From Gemmatimonadota bacterium (GTDB taxonomy: Bacteria; Gemmatimonadota; Gemmatimonadetes; Gemmatimonadales; GWC2-71-9): a stretch of DNA of 16,537 nucleotides. The notes below the pieces were generated by a model that saw only the letters and a program-made list of their open reading frames with translations, ran no database searches and was not told where the DNA came from. Numbering within the stretch: the first letter of the stretch is position 1; every line of letters starts with the position of its first letter. The position numbers were made by a program, and so were the translations under genes. Below are positions 1-9,730 of this stretch, piece by piece. The stretch is from assembly GCA_016704275.1 (NCBI GenBank), contig JADJAK010000010.1, forward strand, positions 1 through 16,537. The letters are read 5' to 3'.

Positions 1-226
1 CCCTCGGTCACCTTCTTCTGCTTCTGGAAGGTGAGCCACTTGCCGTCGCTCGAGAAATACGCCTCGGCGTTGTTGCCGCCAAAGGTGAGCTGGCGCAGGC
101 GGCCGAAGTGCCGCTCTGCCTGGGCGCGAAGAAGGTCGTCGAGGCCGAACTGCCGGGCCTGCGCTGGCCGTCCGCGTGGCGCAGCTTTGGCGAGGACGAG
201 GGCAGCAGTGGCTGACAATGGGGCAT
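1..226 (-). CDS. PD40/TolB-like beta-propeller protein, N-terminal part (runs off left edge)
   Basis: Only the first 70 or so residues are present; the gene continues beyond base 1. Read on the minus strand, bases 1 to about 190 give a clean segment with the peptides RQLTFGGNNAEAYFSSDGKW and LTFQKQKK. This is the opening blade of a WD40-like (PD40/TolB-type) propeller, as found in many secreted Gemmatimonadota proteins. A hydrophobic stretch near 190-215 (AALVLA) ending near AQARQF looks like a signal peptide, so the product is probably exported. The start is uncertain: ATG at 226 lies in a different frame from the propeller and needs one frameshift, while TTG at 218 is in frame. It lies about 38 bases after the peroxiredoxin stop and is probably the next gene of the same operon. 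The function of the missing part cannot be seen. Confidence 0.6.
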
Positions 227-264
227 GAATGGAAACCTCGTAGCGTGAAAACAGCAGTCAGTCA

Positions 265-725
265 TCAAGCGCTGCCAAGACTCGCCTGGGCATGCCCGGT
301 CACCCCCACCTTCTCGAACACGTGGGTGATGACGCCCTTCGGCGCTGATCACGAACGTGGAAAAAGGGATCCCGAAATATTTCTGCCATACATCGACTTC
401 TTCGACCCAGACGCCGTAGGCCTGCGCGATGGCATGCTCATCATCGGCCAGCAGCGGAAAGGGCAACCCGTGCCTTCGCTGCGAATCTCCGATGCGCTTC
501 CTCTATCGTCGTCCTGCTATTTACGCCGAGGACCGTGGTGCCTCGCCGGCGGAGCTTCCGCCGTGCATCGCGGAAGCCGCACGCCTGCTCGGTGCAATCC
601 GAGGTATCGTCCTTCGGGTAGAAATCAAGCACCACCCGCTGGCCCCGCAGCGCCGAGAGGGCGACCGGCTTCCCTCGGCGTCGAGCGTCGGGAAATCTGG
701 CGCCCTGTCTCCCGGGTTGGAGCAT
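265..725 (-). CDS. bcp: Bcp/PrxQ-type thioredoxin-dependent peroxiredoxin (frameshifted here)
   Basis: A thiol peroxidase that reduces hydrogen peroxide and organic hydroperoxides using thioredoxin; family members are cytoplasmic. Piecing frames together gives MLQPGDRAPDFPTLDAEG, then ALRGQRVVLDFYPKDDTSD, then CTEQACGFRD, later FPLLADDEHAIAQAYGVW, KYFGIPFSTFVISAEG, and a last piece ITHVFEKVGVTGHAQ. The CTxQAC motif holds both the peroxidatic and the resolving cysteine of the atypical 2-Cys PrxQ group. Total length near 153 residues is normal for Bcp. At least three or four single-base frameshifts (near 710, 665, 462 and 345) break the frame, yet all landmarks survive, so sequence error is more likely than gene decay. 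ATG at 725 begins the conserved MLQPGD start; the TGA at 265-267 ends the last piece. It follows the M14 peptidase closely, as the sixth gene of the run. Confidence 0.82.
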
Positions 726-734
726 CCGTAATGC

Positions 735-2336
735 TGCGGAGAAACACGGCACCACAGCGCGCGGGGGCACGCTGGGCACGGCCGCCAACCGGCGCACCGG
801 ATGGCCTGCCCGGGCACGAACGGCGCGGTCAAAGGAGTTCCGTGGTGCAGTTGTCCTCCGGACGTGGGCTCGAGCAGGAAGGCCGCCAGCATGCCGAAGC
901 GCTGGTTGGTCGGGATGATGTAGCTGCCGGCCGGAGGGAATCTGCCGCCGGGGCGACCCACTTGCCGTCGACCTTCATGGCCCGATGCCCCTCGGAAGGG
1001 GCGAGCGGCGACCACGGCCGAGTCGATCCGAATGGCGCATTCTGGCCGACCCACGGTTACGGGAGCGGCGACCACGATGCCCCGTCGACGGAGCAGCGCC
1101 ACGACCTCGGTCCACTGCGCGTCGAGCACGTACGCCGCTGGAATCGCCTCGCGACGGGTGGCGACGAAGCGATCGACCACCGGCATGAAGACCTTCTTCA
1201 TCTCGCCGGTGCGCTGACGCCGCGAGAAGCCGCTGTTCCCCTCACCCCGCCTGGTGAGCTCGGCAATGACGGTGTCCATGCGCGGCGGCGCGAAGGTGCT
1301 GCGCACTCGCGACGGAGTCCGGACGCGCGGCAATCGTCGCCGCCATCACCCGGCGCAGGTCGGCCTGCTTCTCGGCTGGCGGGTAACGCAGCGACTCGAT
1401 CATGAACGCGTAGGTGGCAACGATCCGCTTCAGTAGCGGGTCGTTGCTGTACGCCTCGGAGAGGATCGGAGATCCGCGACATCCCCATCAGGTTGGCGCC
1501 GGAAGCAGCGTAGGACTCATAGGTGTTCCAGCCGAGCACCAGCGAGTCGATGCTGGGTTGCGGAAGTTGCCGTAGGGGAAGGTCTTCGAATCTCAGGGCG
1601 GTCCCGCATCCGCTTGCGAATCTCGGGTGCGCCTTGTCCTGCAACCAGATGTTGGCCGGTGTCTGATTCGGATTGAGCCCGGCGCCCACGTCAGGCGTGC
1701 CGTGGTACGAGCCGTTGGTGGTGTGGTAAGGTCCATCCAGACATCTCGGATCCCACGTCATTACCTTCAGCGCCAGCGAACCGCGCGTCTCCGGTGCTTC
1801 CCTGCGCTTGACGTAGTCGCGGTTGAGGTCGAGCCCCGCCCGTTGGCGCGCAGGCTGACGATCGCGGGGCTGTTCTGCCTCCGCGGTCAGTGAGATCCCC
1901 GACCGAAGGCGCTGTTAAGCATCGCTGGGTTGTAGATCGGCACCTGACCACGATCACGCCGTCGAGCAGCTTGTGAGCGGCCCCAGGGTCATGTCACGCA
2001 GCAACCGCTGCACCGCTTCCTTCCCTCGACTTCACCCGCGTGGATGTTGCCCCGGGATGTAAGACCGGCTTGCCACTGCGCTTGGCCTCGGCCGGGTCGG
2101 CCACCATCGGGCGTGCCGCGACGACGTACGGAATCCGGCGACCCTGCGGCGACCCGCCCAGCGTCCCGACGCTGATCGCGGCGCCGTGGTTGGCCAGCGA
2201 GTCGAGGAAGGCCAGCACCTCGGCGTGACCTCCGACGTCCGCCTCGGCGGTGCGCTCGGGAACAGCCTGCTGCGCAGCGAGCGGGCGCGGCGGCCAGAAG
2301 GGCGACACCAGCGAGCCGTGAAAGCGGGCGAGCCAT
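735..2336 (-). CDS. Secreted M14-family zinc carboxypeptidase-like protein (multiply frameshifted)
   Basis: A zinc metallopeptidase of the carboxypeptidase A (M14) group, expected to trim peptides outside the cytoplasm. The start ATG at 2336 opens a signal peptide (MARPLSRLAGVALLAAA, then LAAQQ after a frameshift). Along the chain I read GNIHAGEVEG (the HxxE zinc pair), LDLNRDYVKRR, LHTTNGSYHG-like residues with the third zinc histidine, GLNPNQTPANIWLQDK, SIDSLVLGWNTYESYA, GANLMGMSRI and then ILSEAYSNDP with the likely catalytic Glu. The C-terminal half carries PPRMDTVIAELTRRG, MPVVDRFVATRREAIPAAYV and SYIIPTNQRFGMLAAFLLEP, typical of the long secreted subfamily. Length near 530 residues is slightly short for that subfamily. 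Many frameshifts occur, so the 3' end near 735-765 is approximate and no clean stop is visible before bcp. ATG 2336 overlaps a TGA on the same strand (TGATG), suggesting coupling to the gene upstream. Confidence 0.78.
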
Positions 2337-4211
2337 CAGTGCTCCGGAGGGTAGGGAGGTGCGGAGTCGACGAGCCACGGCATCGGCCACGCCGGCATCC
2401 CATGTCAGGGTGATTTCAGGTACCACCGCGGCCGTCACCGGCCGTCGCAGCAGCAACGGCGCACCGCGCGCGCCGGCGGGGAAGTTAGCGAGTCGGGCGA
2501 CGGCGGCCGGATCGTGCAGTCGCGTGACGAAGGTACTCCGTCGAGCCGCCACCGGAAGGGCAGCGCCGCAGCCGCCGGACCAGTCCGGTACCTGAGCGCG
2601 TGGGGATCTCGCTCATGCCGCCCCACAGCGCCATCCGCTTCTCGGCGTCGAGCAGCAGCAGGAGCGGCGTCGACGCTGCGGCGGACGGAGCGTCCTCGGT
2701 GGCCCATTCGGCGAATCCCTCCGCCACCGCCAGGGATCGTCCTCGAGCAGGCGGACGACGGTCGACCGGTCGGTCCGTGAGACACCCGGCCTTCGAGCCG
2801 GGTCGCGGCCGCGAGGATGTGGTGCCACTCGTGGATCACGGTTGCCACCGCCAGCAGCGGCATGATGCCCGGGTCGATCCGAACCCCGTCGGCCGTCGCG
2901 AGCAGCGTCCGCAGGCCCGGCACGCGGGACGGCGGAGGAGGGCGATGTCGCCGCCCGCCGCCGACAAGGTGAGAGCGTGTCGGACCAGGCGTCAGGGCGA
3001 CCATGCCGTGAGCGCCTCGACGCGCTCCCGCCGGCAGCCACGCACGGGCCGAGGCATTCGCCGGCTCGACCAGGTCCGGGCCAAAGATCGCCGTTGACGA
3101 GTATCGCTGCGAAGCCACCGAGTGGCTCCGGGAGCAGCACCGTGGGACGAGCGACGCATCGGCCCCAGACCTTGGCCATCAACGGGCGGGGGCGCGGGGC
3201 CACTGGGGAGTGCCGATCCACGGGTGATCGAGCAGCCATTGCACTGCCTCGCGCGCCACCATGGCACTGCGTCGAGGTAGCACTGAAGAGCAGGTTGAGC
3301 TCGCGACGAGCCCTCGGGGTCGCTTGGCGTCAAGCGCCGCCATCGCGCGGGCCATCGTGCTGTCGTGGCGAAACCAGGCGGGCCAGGACGCCAGCGGCGG
3401 CGCGCATCCGGCCCACGTCGTTCGCGGTGTTTGCGTCGAGCACGCCGAGGCGGCGCAATCCGCGCGCGGCCGCGTCCTGCTGGTAGCCTCCTCGACTGCG
3501 CGCCATTGCCAGCGCCTCGGCGCGCCCGTGCAGGTCGATGATCACTTCCGGCGGGGCCGACGAAGAGCCGACGGAAGGTGCTGTCGGCGGCGGGGCTTGC
3601 CGCGATCGCCGCGAGGGTCCGCCGCACGCTCGCTCGCGTCGCCTCGTCGGCACCGAGTGCCATCGCGCGGGAACGGTCGGCCCGCTCACGATCGCGCACC
3701 ACCGGAAGGCCGGTCCGTCGCATCAACTCGGCATACTCGCTCGAGTGTCATCGAGTCCGGGAGCGCGGCGACCCACGCAGCGGGGATCACCGTGGCGTTG
3801 GCGCCGGTGCCGACGGCGAGCTGACGCACCCGCACGCGCGGTCGCACCGGCCAGCGCGCTGTCCCGGTCGGATCAGCTCGCCCTCCCGGAGGCGCGCCGC
3901 CGCCATCGGGGTAGCGGAGGCGGCCCGACATCGCTGCACCATCGCCATCGACATCGAGCTCGGCGCGCAGACCGAGCGCGCCGACGGCGAAGGAGAGATG
4001 ATTGCCGGTGCGCTGCAGCTTGGTGAGCGGGAAGAAGAGCGAGTCGTGCGATTCGAGCAGAATCCGACTGCGCGCGCACCATCCAGCCGCAGGTCGGCGA
4101 ACTCACGCCGGCGGCGGTGCGCAGTTGCACCGCCCAGCGCGTGGCAGGCTCCTGCGCGCCGAGCACGGTCGGCACCAGCCAGCAGGCAGCGGCCGCCGCG
4201 CGGAATGTCAC
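2336..4211 (-). CDS. Putative secreted HExxH metallopeptidase-like protein, family not recognised
   Basis: Reconstructed length is about 625 residues, pieced over several frames. The GTG at 4211 opens a signal peptide (MTFRAAAAACWLVPTVLGAQ). A beta-rich N-terminal part follows, with the peptides EFADLRLDGARAV, ESHDSLFFPLTKLQRTGNHL and SFAVGALGLRAELDVDGDG. The middle includes TVIPAAWVAALPDSMTLEYA, RRTGLPVVRDRERADRSRAM and FVGPA-PEVIIDLHGRAEALA. Near the C-terminus IMPLLAVATVIHEWHHIL carries an HExxH zinc-site motif, and a later piece, AEGFAEWATE, could supply the third zinc ligand as in gluzincins. Enzyme activity is therefore inferred from motif only. GTG overlaps the stop of the membrane-fusion gene (GTGA), and its own probable TGA overlaps the M14 start, so it is embedded in the efflux operon. 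Frameshifts near 4130, 4060, 3735, 3560, 3250, 3060 and 2740 disrupt it here. It could instead be a non-catalytic relative. Confidence 0.6.
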
Positions 4212-5285
4212 CCTTCGCGCGCGCCCTTCGGCCGCCGCTCGACGGTGGTGGCCTTGACGGTCACCCCTTCGACCAGCCGCTCGAGCCCGCCCACGACGAC
4301 ACGGTCGCCGACTTCGATCCCGCGGCGAATCTCGACGAAGCCGGGGGAGCGCACGCCGAGTTCGACTTCGCGACGCGTGACCGTGCTGTCCTGCTGCACC
4401 CAGATGTAGGTGGCCCCGGCCGTCGGCACGATCGATTCCTCGGGGACCACCACGGCGTTGGCGCGCATCGCGGTCGCCAGCCGGGCCTCGAGGAACATCC
4501 CCGGCTGCAGCGTGCCGCCGCTATTCGCGGTGATCGCCTTCACGGTGATCGTGCGCCCCGGCAACGTGACGACCGGATCGACGAAATCGACGCGCGCGGT
4601 GAACGTCTTGCCCGGCAACGACGCCACCCGGAAGGTGACCTCCGCCCATCTTCAACTCGGCGGCGTAGCGCCCGGCACGGCAAAGTTGATCCGCGCCGGC
4701 GAGACGGTCTGCAGCGTGAGCAGCCGCGATTGGCTGTTGACGAAGTCGCCCATCGGGACCAGCCCCTGCCCGACCACGCCGGCGAACGGAGCATGCACCA
4801 CCCTCCGCCCGAGCCGCAGCGCCAGCAGGCCGAGAAATGCCGTGGCCGCGCGCGACGACGCCTCGGCGCGCGCTCCAGGTCGGCTGCCGGCGCCGCCGCC
4901 TTCTCCGCCAGGAGCAACCGGGTCCGCTCGAGCGCCTGCCTCGCGAGATCGCGATCGGCGGTGGCACGGGCCACCTGCGCCTTGAGCTCGGCATCGTCGA
5001 TCTTGAGGAGCGGCGTGCCGACGCCAACGGTGGTGCCCTCGCGGGCGAGGATGTCGACCACTCGGCCTTCGATATCGGGACGGAGCTCGATGCGCTGCAT
5101 CGCCTCGACCTGGCCGGTGGCGATGATCGCATCGATCACCGTGTCGGTGAAGGCGGCACCACCTCGACCGGCAGCACCTGCGCGCCACCCCGGCCACCGC
5201 CGCCGCCCTTGGCGTCCTTCGGTGCGGCGCCGCCGCACGCGACGAGGAGCAGCAGGGCATATCCAATCAGGGGACGACGGCTCAC
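4208..5285 (-). CDS. RND efflux periplasmic adaptor (HlyD/AcrA-type membrane-fusion lipoprotein), frameshifted
   Basis: The adaptor links the inner-membrane RND pump to the outer-membrane channel. GTG at 5285 begins MSRRPLIGYALLLLVAC, a lipoprotein signal with lipobox LVAC and acceptor Cys17, followed by a Gly-rich linker. Then come TDTVIDAIIATGQVEAMQRI, RPDIEGRVVDILAREGTTVG and GTPLLKIDDAELKAQVARAT, the first lipoyl half and the start of the alpha-helical hairpin (RDLARQALERTRLLLAEKAA). The second lipoyl half reads VVHAPFAGVVGQGLVPMGDF, and the beta-barrel and proximal domains include FTARVDFVDPVVTLPGRTIT, LQPGMFLEARLATAMRANAV and EVGDRVVVGGLERLVEGVTV. The TGA at 4208-4210 overlaps the next start. 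Length near 359 residues is normal. Frameshifts near 5155, 4880 and 4640 interrupt the frame here. It is the third gene of the pump operon. Confidence 0.88.
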
Positions 5286-5296
5286 GGGGTGCCCGT

Positions 5297-6566
5297 TCAG
5301 AATCTGGGGTCAATCGCCGCTCGAGGATCACCTCGAGCGAGGCGCGCGCCAGGCGGACCGCGTAACGCGCCTGACCAGGTCGGCCTGCGCCTGCACCAGC
5401 TGCGCCTGCGCGTCGAGCAGTTCGAGCACCGTGGCGGCACCGGCGCGATAGCGGGCGTTCTGCACACGGAGAATTTCGGCGGCGACCCCGACCCCGGCGT
5501 GGGCCAGGTCGAGCGCCCGCCGCGAGACGTCGTAGCCGGTGTAGGCCTCGGTCACGTCGCGCCGCGCCGAGCGCTCGAGGTCCCCGCGGATGGCGGGCCA
5601 CGGTGCGGTTGGTCTTGAGCCGCTGGATGGCGAGCTCGCGCTGGCCGCCATCCCAGATCGGCAACGCGATCGAGAAGCCGATGCTGCGCCGATTGGTCAG
5701 GGTCGGGAAGAACTTGTCGTCGAACTTGCCGAGCGACGCCGTCAGCGTGACCGACGGCAGGTAACCCGCCTGCCGCACACGGATCTGCGCCTCGCTCGAC
5801 TTCGGCCGAGCGCGCCTCGCGCCACGCCGGCCCCTGCTCCACCGCCCGCGTCACCGCCTCGTCGAGCGTGATCGAGAGCGCGGCGGGGGTGGTGGAATCG
5901 ATCGGCGCCGCATCGACCGGCACCGCCCGGCCGATTCGCCGCCCCAGCTGCAGCCGCGCCACGGTCAGCGCCGCCTCACGCCGCAACACCTCGGCCTTCG
6001 CGCGCTGCTGTTCCAGCAGCACCTGCAGCGAATCCGACGGCACCGTCGCGCCGCTCGTCACGCGGGGCGCGCGGTGCCGAACTGTTCGGCCGCGCGAGTG
6101 GCCCGGTCGCGCGCCACATCGAGCAGTTCACGCGCGCCGAGGACGTCGTAGTAGTCACGCTCCACGTTGAGCGCCGTCTCGTAGCGTTGCGCGAGCTCGC
6201 CAGCCCGCGCCGTCTCGAGGTCGGCACTCGCCTGCCGTGCCCCGAAGAGCTTGCGCCCACCGGTGAACAGCTCGTACCGCGCGTCGATCGAGGCGCGGCC
6301 CGTGGCGTTCGCCGCGCGGCCGGTGCCGATGTTGAACTGCTGCGTCGAGAGCTCGGAGTAGTCGGCCGTGGCGTTGATCGTCGGCAGCACGCACACCAGC
6401 AGCGCCGCCTTTCGCGCCCACTCGGCGTTGTCGACCAATCCGGCCGACTGCACCCACAGCGGATCGAGACGCACCGCTTCCCCGCAGCGTCGCGCAGCGT
6501 GACCACCGGCAGGGTGTCGACCGGCGCCATCGTCAGCGTGGCGAGCAGATGGAGGGCGGCGATCAC
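5297..6566 (-). CDS. TolC-family outer-membrane efflux protein (frameshifted)
   Basis: The outer-membrane channel of the tripartite pump. GTG at 6566 overlaps the TGA of the RND gene (GTGA) and starts MIAALHLLATLTMAPVDT, a weak signal peptide. The body reads RLDPLWVQSAGLVDNAEWAR, INATADYSELSTQQFNIGTG, ASIDARYELFTGGRKLFGAR, ALNVERDYYDVLGARELLDV, then a second repeat half with LQVLLEQQRAKAEVLRREAA, AGYLPSVTLTASLGKFDDKF, IGFSIALPIWDGGQRELAIQ and VLELLDAQAQLVQAQADLVR. Long heptad-rich helices alternating with short Gly/aromatic strands, and two similar halves, are the OEP (outer membrane efflux) pattern. About 420 residues is the usual size. Frameshifts near 6485, 6065, 5805 and 5590 occur. The exact end is unclear: a TGA at 5297-5299 is the best candidate just before the adaptor start. 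Confidence 0.87.
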
Positions 6567-9500
6567 GGAGCCTCCACCGTCGCGAACTCGGCCGTCGCTT
6601 CCCGAGCGGCGCGTCGACGCGCCAGCCCCCGCTCGGCCAGCATCCAGACGACCGGCACCACGAAGAGCGTCAGTACGGTGGAGAAGGCGATCCCGCCGAC
6701 GATGGCGTAGCCGAGCGGACGGCGCGCGGTGGCACCGGCGCGGAGCCGAGCGCGATCGGGATCGCGCCCACGATCGTCGCCACCGAGGTCATCAGGATCG
6801 GCCGCAACCGGATCCGTCCCGCCTCGAGCATCGCGTCCACGACCTCCATCCCTTGGCGCGGAGCTGGTTGGCGTAGTCCACCAGCAGGATCGAGTTCTTG
6901 GTTACCAACCCGACCAGCAGGATCATCCCGATCCGCGAGTAGAGGCTGATGGTGGCCCCGGCCAGCTTGAGCGTGAAGATCGCGCCGATCACCGCCAGCG
7001 GCACCGCCATGAGCACGGTGAACGGATGCACCACCGACTCGAACTGCGAGGCCAGCACCATGAACACCACCAGGATCGCGAGGCCGAAGGCGAGCAGCAG
7101 CTCGTTGCCGCTCTCGCTCAGCTCCCGGGCGTCACCGCCGAGGGCAATCGTGGTGTTGGCCGGGAGCTGCGCCGTGGCGATCGCGGTGAGCGAATCGATC
7201 GCGTCGCCGAGGGCGAGGCTCGGCGCCAGCGAGGCGGAGAGAGTGAAGGCGCGCACCCGCTCGTAGTGGGCGATCCCGCGCGGTCCGGTGGTCTCGGTGA
7301 TCGACGCCAGCGCATCCACGCGCACCAGCTGCCCGTTGCGCCCGCGCACGAAGAGCTGGTCCATGTCCTGCGGCGTGGCGCGGTGGGCGGCATCAAGCTG
7401 CAGGAAGACGTCATAGATGCGCGAGTCGCGCGTGAAGGTCGAGACGCGGGTGCCGCCGAGCATCGACTGCAGCGTCGTGGCGACATCGCCGATCGGCACG
7501 CCGAGGTCGTCGGCGCGGTCGCGATCGTAGGCGATGGTCAGTTCCGGCTTGTTGTTCTTCAGGTCGGTATCGACGTTGACCAGGCCGGGAATCTTGCGCG
7601 CCGCCGCGATCAGTCGCTCGTTGGCGACCAGCAACGAGTCATAGTCGGGGTGGCGCACGATGAACTGCACCGGCGACCCGAATCCGCCGATCGCCGACGG
7701 GTTGGAGGCGAAGATCTGCACGCCGGCGATCGCCGCGAACTTCGGCCGCAGCTCGGCGATGATATCCTCGATGTTGCGCTCGCGGTCCTCCCAGTACTTG
7801 AGCCGCGCAACGACGAAACCGCCATTGGGCGAGCCGCCACGACCGATCACTGAGAAGACGGAGTTGACCTCCGGCACCTTGGCGAGGATCGCCTCGACCT
7901 GCTTCTGGTAGCCGTCGGTGTACTGCAGCGTCGCGCCTTCGGGGCCGACGATGTTGATGTTGATCACGCCACGGTCATCGGCCGGGATGAACTCGCGCTT
8001 GAGCGTCTGGAACACCAGCGCCGCGCCGACCACCAGGGCCAGCATGCCCACCACCACCGTGAGGGGATGGTGCAAGGAGCGGCGCAGGACCCGGGCATAG
8101 CCGGTCGCGAGTCCGTCGAAGCCGCGCTCCAGCAGCTGGTACATCCGTCCGTGACTGGGCGGGACCTTGAGCAGCTTGGCGCAGAGCATCGGCGTCAGCG
8201 TCAACGCCACGAAGCCGGAGATGAAGACCGAGCCGGCCACCGCGATGCCGAATTCGTTGAAGAGCTTGCCGGTATTGCCCTTGAGGAAGGCGAGCGGGAC
8301 GAAGACCGCCATGAGCGAGGCCGTCGTCGCCACGACGGCGAAGCCGATCTCGCGGGTGCCGTCGCGTGCGGCCTGCTCGGGCGACTTGCCAAGCTCTTCC
8401 TGGTGGCGATAGGCGTTCTCGAGCACGATGATCGCGTCGTCGACGACGATGCCGATCGCGATCGTCAGCGCCAACAGCGTGAAGTTGTTGATCGAGAATC
8501 CGAGCGCCGACATCACCGCGAAGGTCGCGATGATCGAGGCCGGAATGGCGAAGGCGGGGATGATCGTCGCCCGCAGGTTGCGCAGGAAGAGGAAGATGAT
8601 GACCACGACCAGCAGCGCCGCCTCGATCAGCGTGCGCTGGGCGTCGCGGATCGAGCGTTCGACGAAGACCGACTGGTCGAATGCCTGCACCAGCTTCACG
8701 CCGGGCGGCAGTGCGGCCTGGATCGAGGGCAGCGCCGCCTGGATCGCCTTGGAGACCTCGATGACATTGGCCTTCGACTGGCGGATCACGCCGAGGCCGA
8801 TGCCGGGCATCTGATCGAAGCGGAGGGCGGAGCGGTCGTTCGCCGGGCCGAGCTCGACCCGGCCGACGTCGCGCAACTTGGTGAGGACGCCGCCCTGGCT
8901 CGAGACCACGAGGTCGGCAAATTCATTCGGCGTGCGCAACTCGCCCAGCGAGCGCACCGTGAACTCGCGCTGCGACGACTCGATCCGGCCCGCCGGCACC
9001 TCGACGTTGCGGGCGCGAATCGCCGCCGCGACATCCTGCACCGTGAGCGACCGCGCCGTGAGCGCGTTCTGGTCCAGCCAGATCTTCATCGCGTAGCGGC
9101 GCTCGCCCTGGATCTGCGCGCGCGCCACGCCAGGAATGGTCTGCAGGCGCTGCTTCACGATCCGGTCGGCGACGTCGTTGAGCTGGAGGAGGTCGAGCGT
9201 GGTCGACGTGAGCGCCAGATAGTAGAACGGGCGCGCGTCGGCATCCTGCTTGGCGACCACCGGCTCGTCCACGTCCTCGGGCAGCCGGCCGCGCACCCGA
9301 CTCACCAGGTCGCGGACGTCCTGCGCCGCCGATTCGACATCCCGCGAGAGGCCGAACTCCAGCCGCACGCTGCTGCGCTGCTCGTTGCTCGACGAGGTCA
9401 GCGTCCGGATCCCCTCGGCGGTGCTCAGCTCTTCCTCGAGCACGTCCGTCACCGACGACTCCATCACCCGCGGATTGGCACCCCGCAACGAGGTCTCGAC

Positions 9501-9638
9501 CGAGACAATCGGCGGATCGATGTCGGGGAGTTCGCGCACCGGCAGGCGCAGGTAGCCGAGCACGCCGAAGAGCACGAGGGCGAGGGAGCCCATCGTGGCC
9601 AGTACGGGTCGGGAGATCGATACGTCCGAAATCTTCAT
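6563..9638 (-). CDS. RND-family (HAE1) inner-membrane efflux transporter, AcrB-like
   Basis: A proton-driven pump that moves hydrophobic or amphiphilic compounds from the periplasm and inner leaflet to the outer-membrane channel. ATG at 9638 gives MKISDVSISRPVLATMGSLA with the first membrane helix at residues 13-31. Periplasmic porter segments follow, then a cluster of helices from about 338 to 410. The helix with IAIGIVVDDAIIVLENAYRH holds the adjacent aspartates at residues 400-401 that correspond to the AcrB proton-relay pair. The second half repeats the plan, ending with ILLVGLVTKNSILLVDYANQ. The frame is clean for about 940 residues. It then breaks near 6858 (a missing base in the G run after AKG) and again near 6745. 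The remaining pieces, VVDAMLEAGRIRLRPILMTS and PLGYAIVGGIAFSTVLTLFV, complete a protein near 1025 residues, the usual size. The pump is the first gene of the operon, ahead of the channel and adaptor, an uncommon order. Confidence 0.95.
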
Positions 9639-9719
9639 CGCGATGCTCTATCTTGACGGGGTCGGTGGGCGCGGTGCCCGCCGAGACTACGGATTGCAGG
9701 ACCCCGAGGTTCAACCCGC

Positions 9720-9724
9720 AGGAG
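9720..9724 (+). promoter_or_regulatory. Shine-Dalgarno AGGAG for the small gene at 9731
   Basis: AGGAG lies six bases before ATG 9731 and selects that start over upstream possibilities in the frame that opens at 9595. It also shows that the conserved N-terminus MGAKLTARQQ belongs to the gene although it sits in another frame from the rest, supporting a frameshift near 9788. Confidence 0.6.
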
Positions 9725-9730
9725 TTCGTG

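Noticed and set aside
176..1405. A 409-residue open frame on the plus strand
   Set aside because: Antisense to bcp and the M14 peptidase, low-complexity Arg/Gly/Pro composition, no motif.
3578..5365. A 595-residue open frame on the plus strand
   Set aside because: It runs antisense to the adaptor and HEWHH genes, is Arg/Ala/Ser/Pro rich and matches no family; both genes beneath it have recognisable motifs on the minus strand.
6729..7853. A 374-residue open frame on the plus strand
   Set aside because: Antisense to the RND gene, with the His/Arg/Gln/Asp-rich composition of a shadow frame.
8067..9656. A 529-residue open frame on the plus strand
   Set aside because: It is the exact antisense of the clean RND transporter gene. 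Its composition (His, Arg, Asp, Glu rich, few hydrophobic blocks) is typical of a shadow frame in GC-rich DNA.
9653..9681. TTGACG as a -35 box for the small gene at 9731
   Set aside because: No acceptable -10 hexamer lies 16-18 bases downstream; the region there is CCCGCC.
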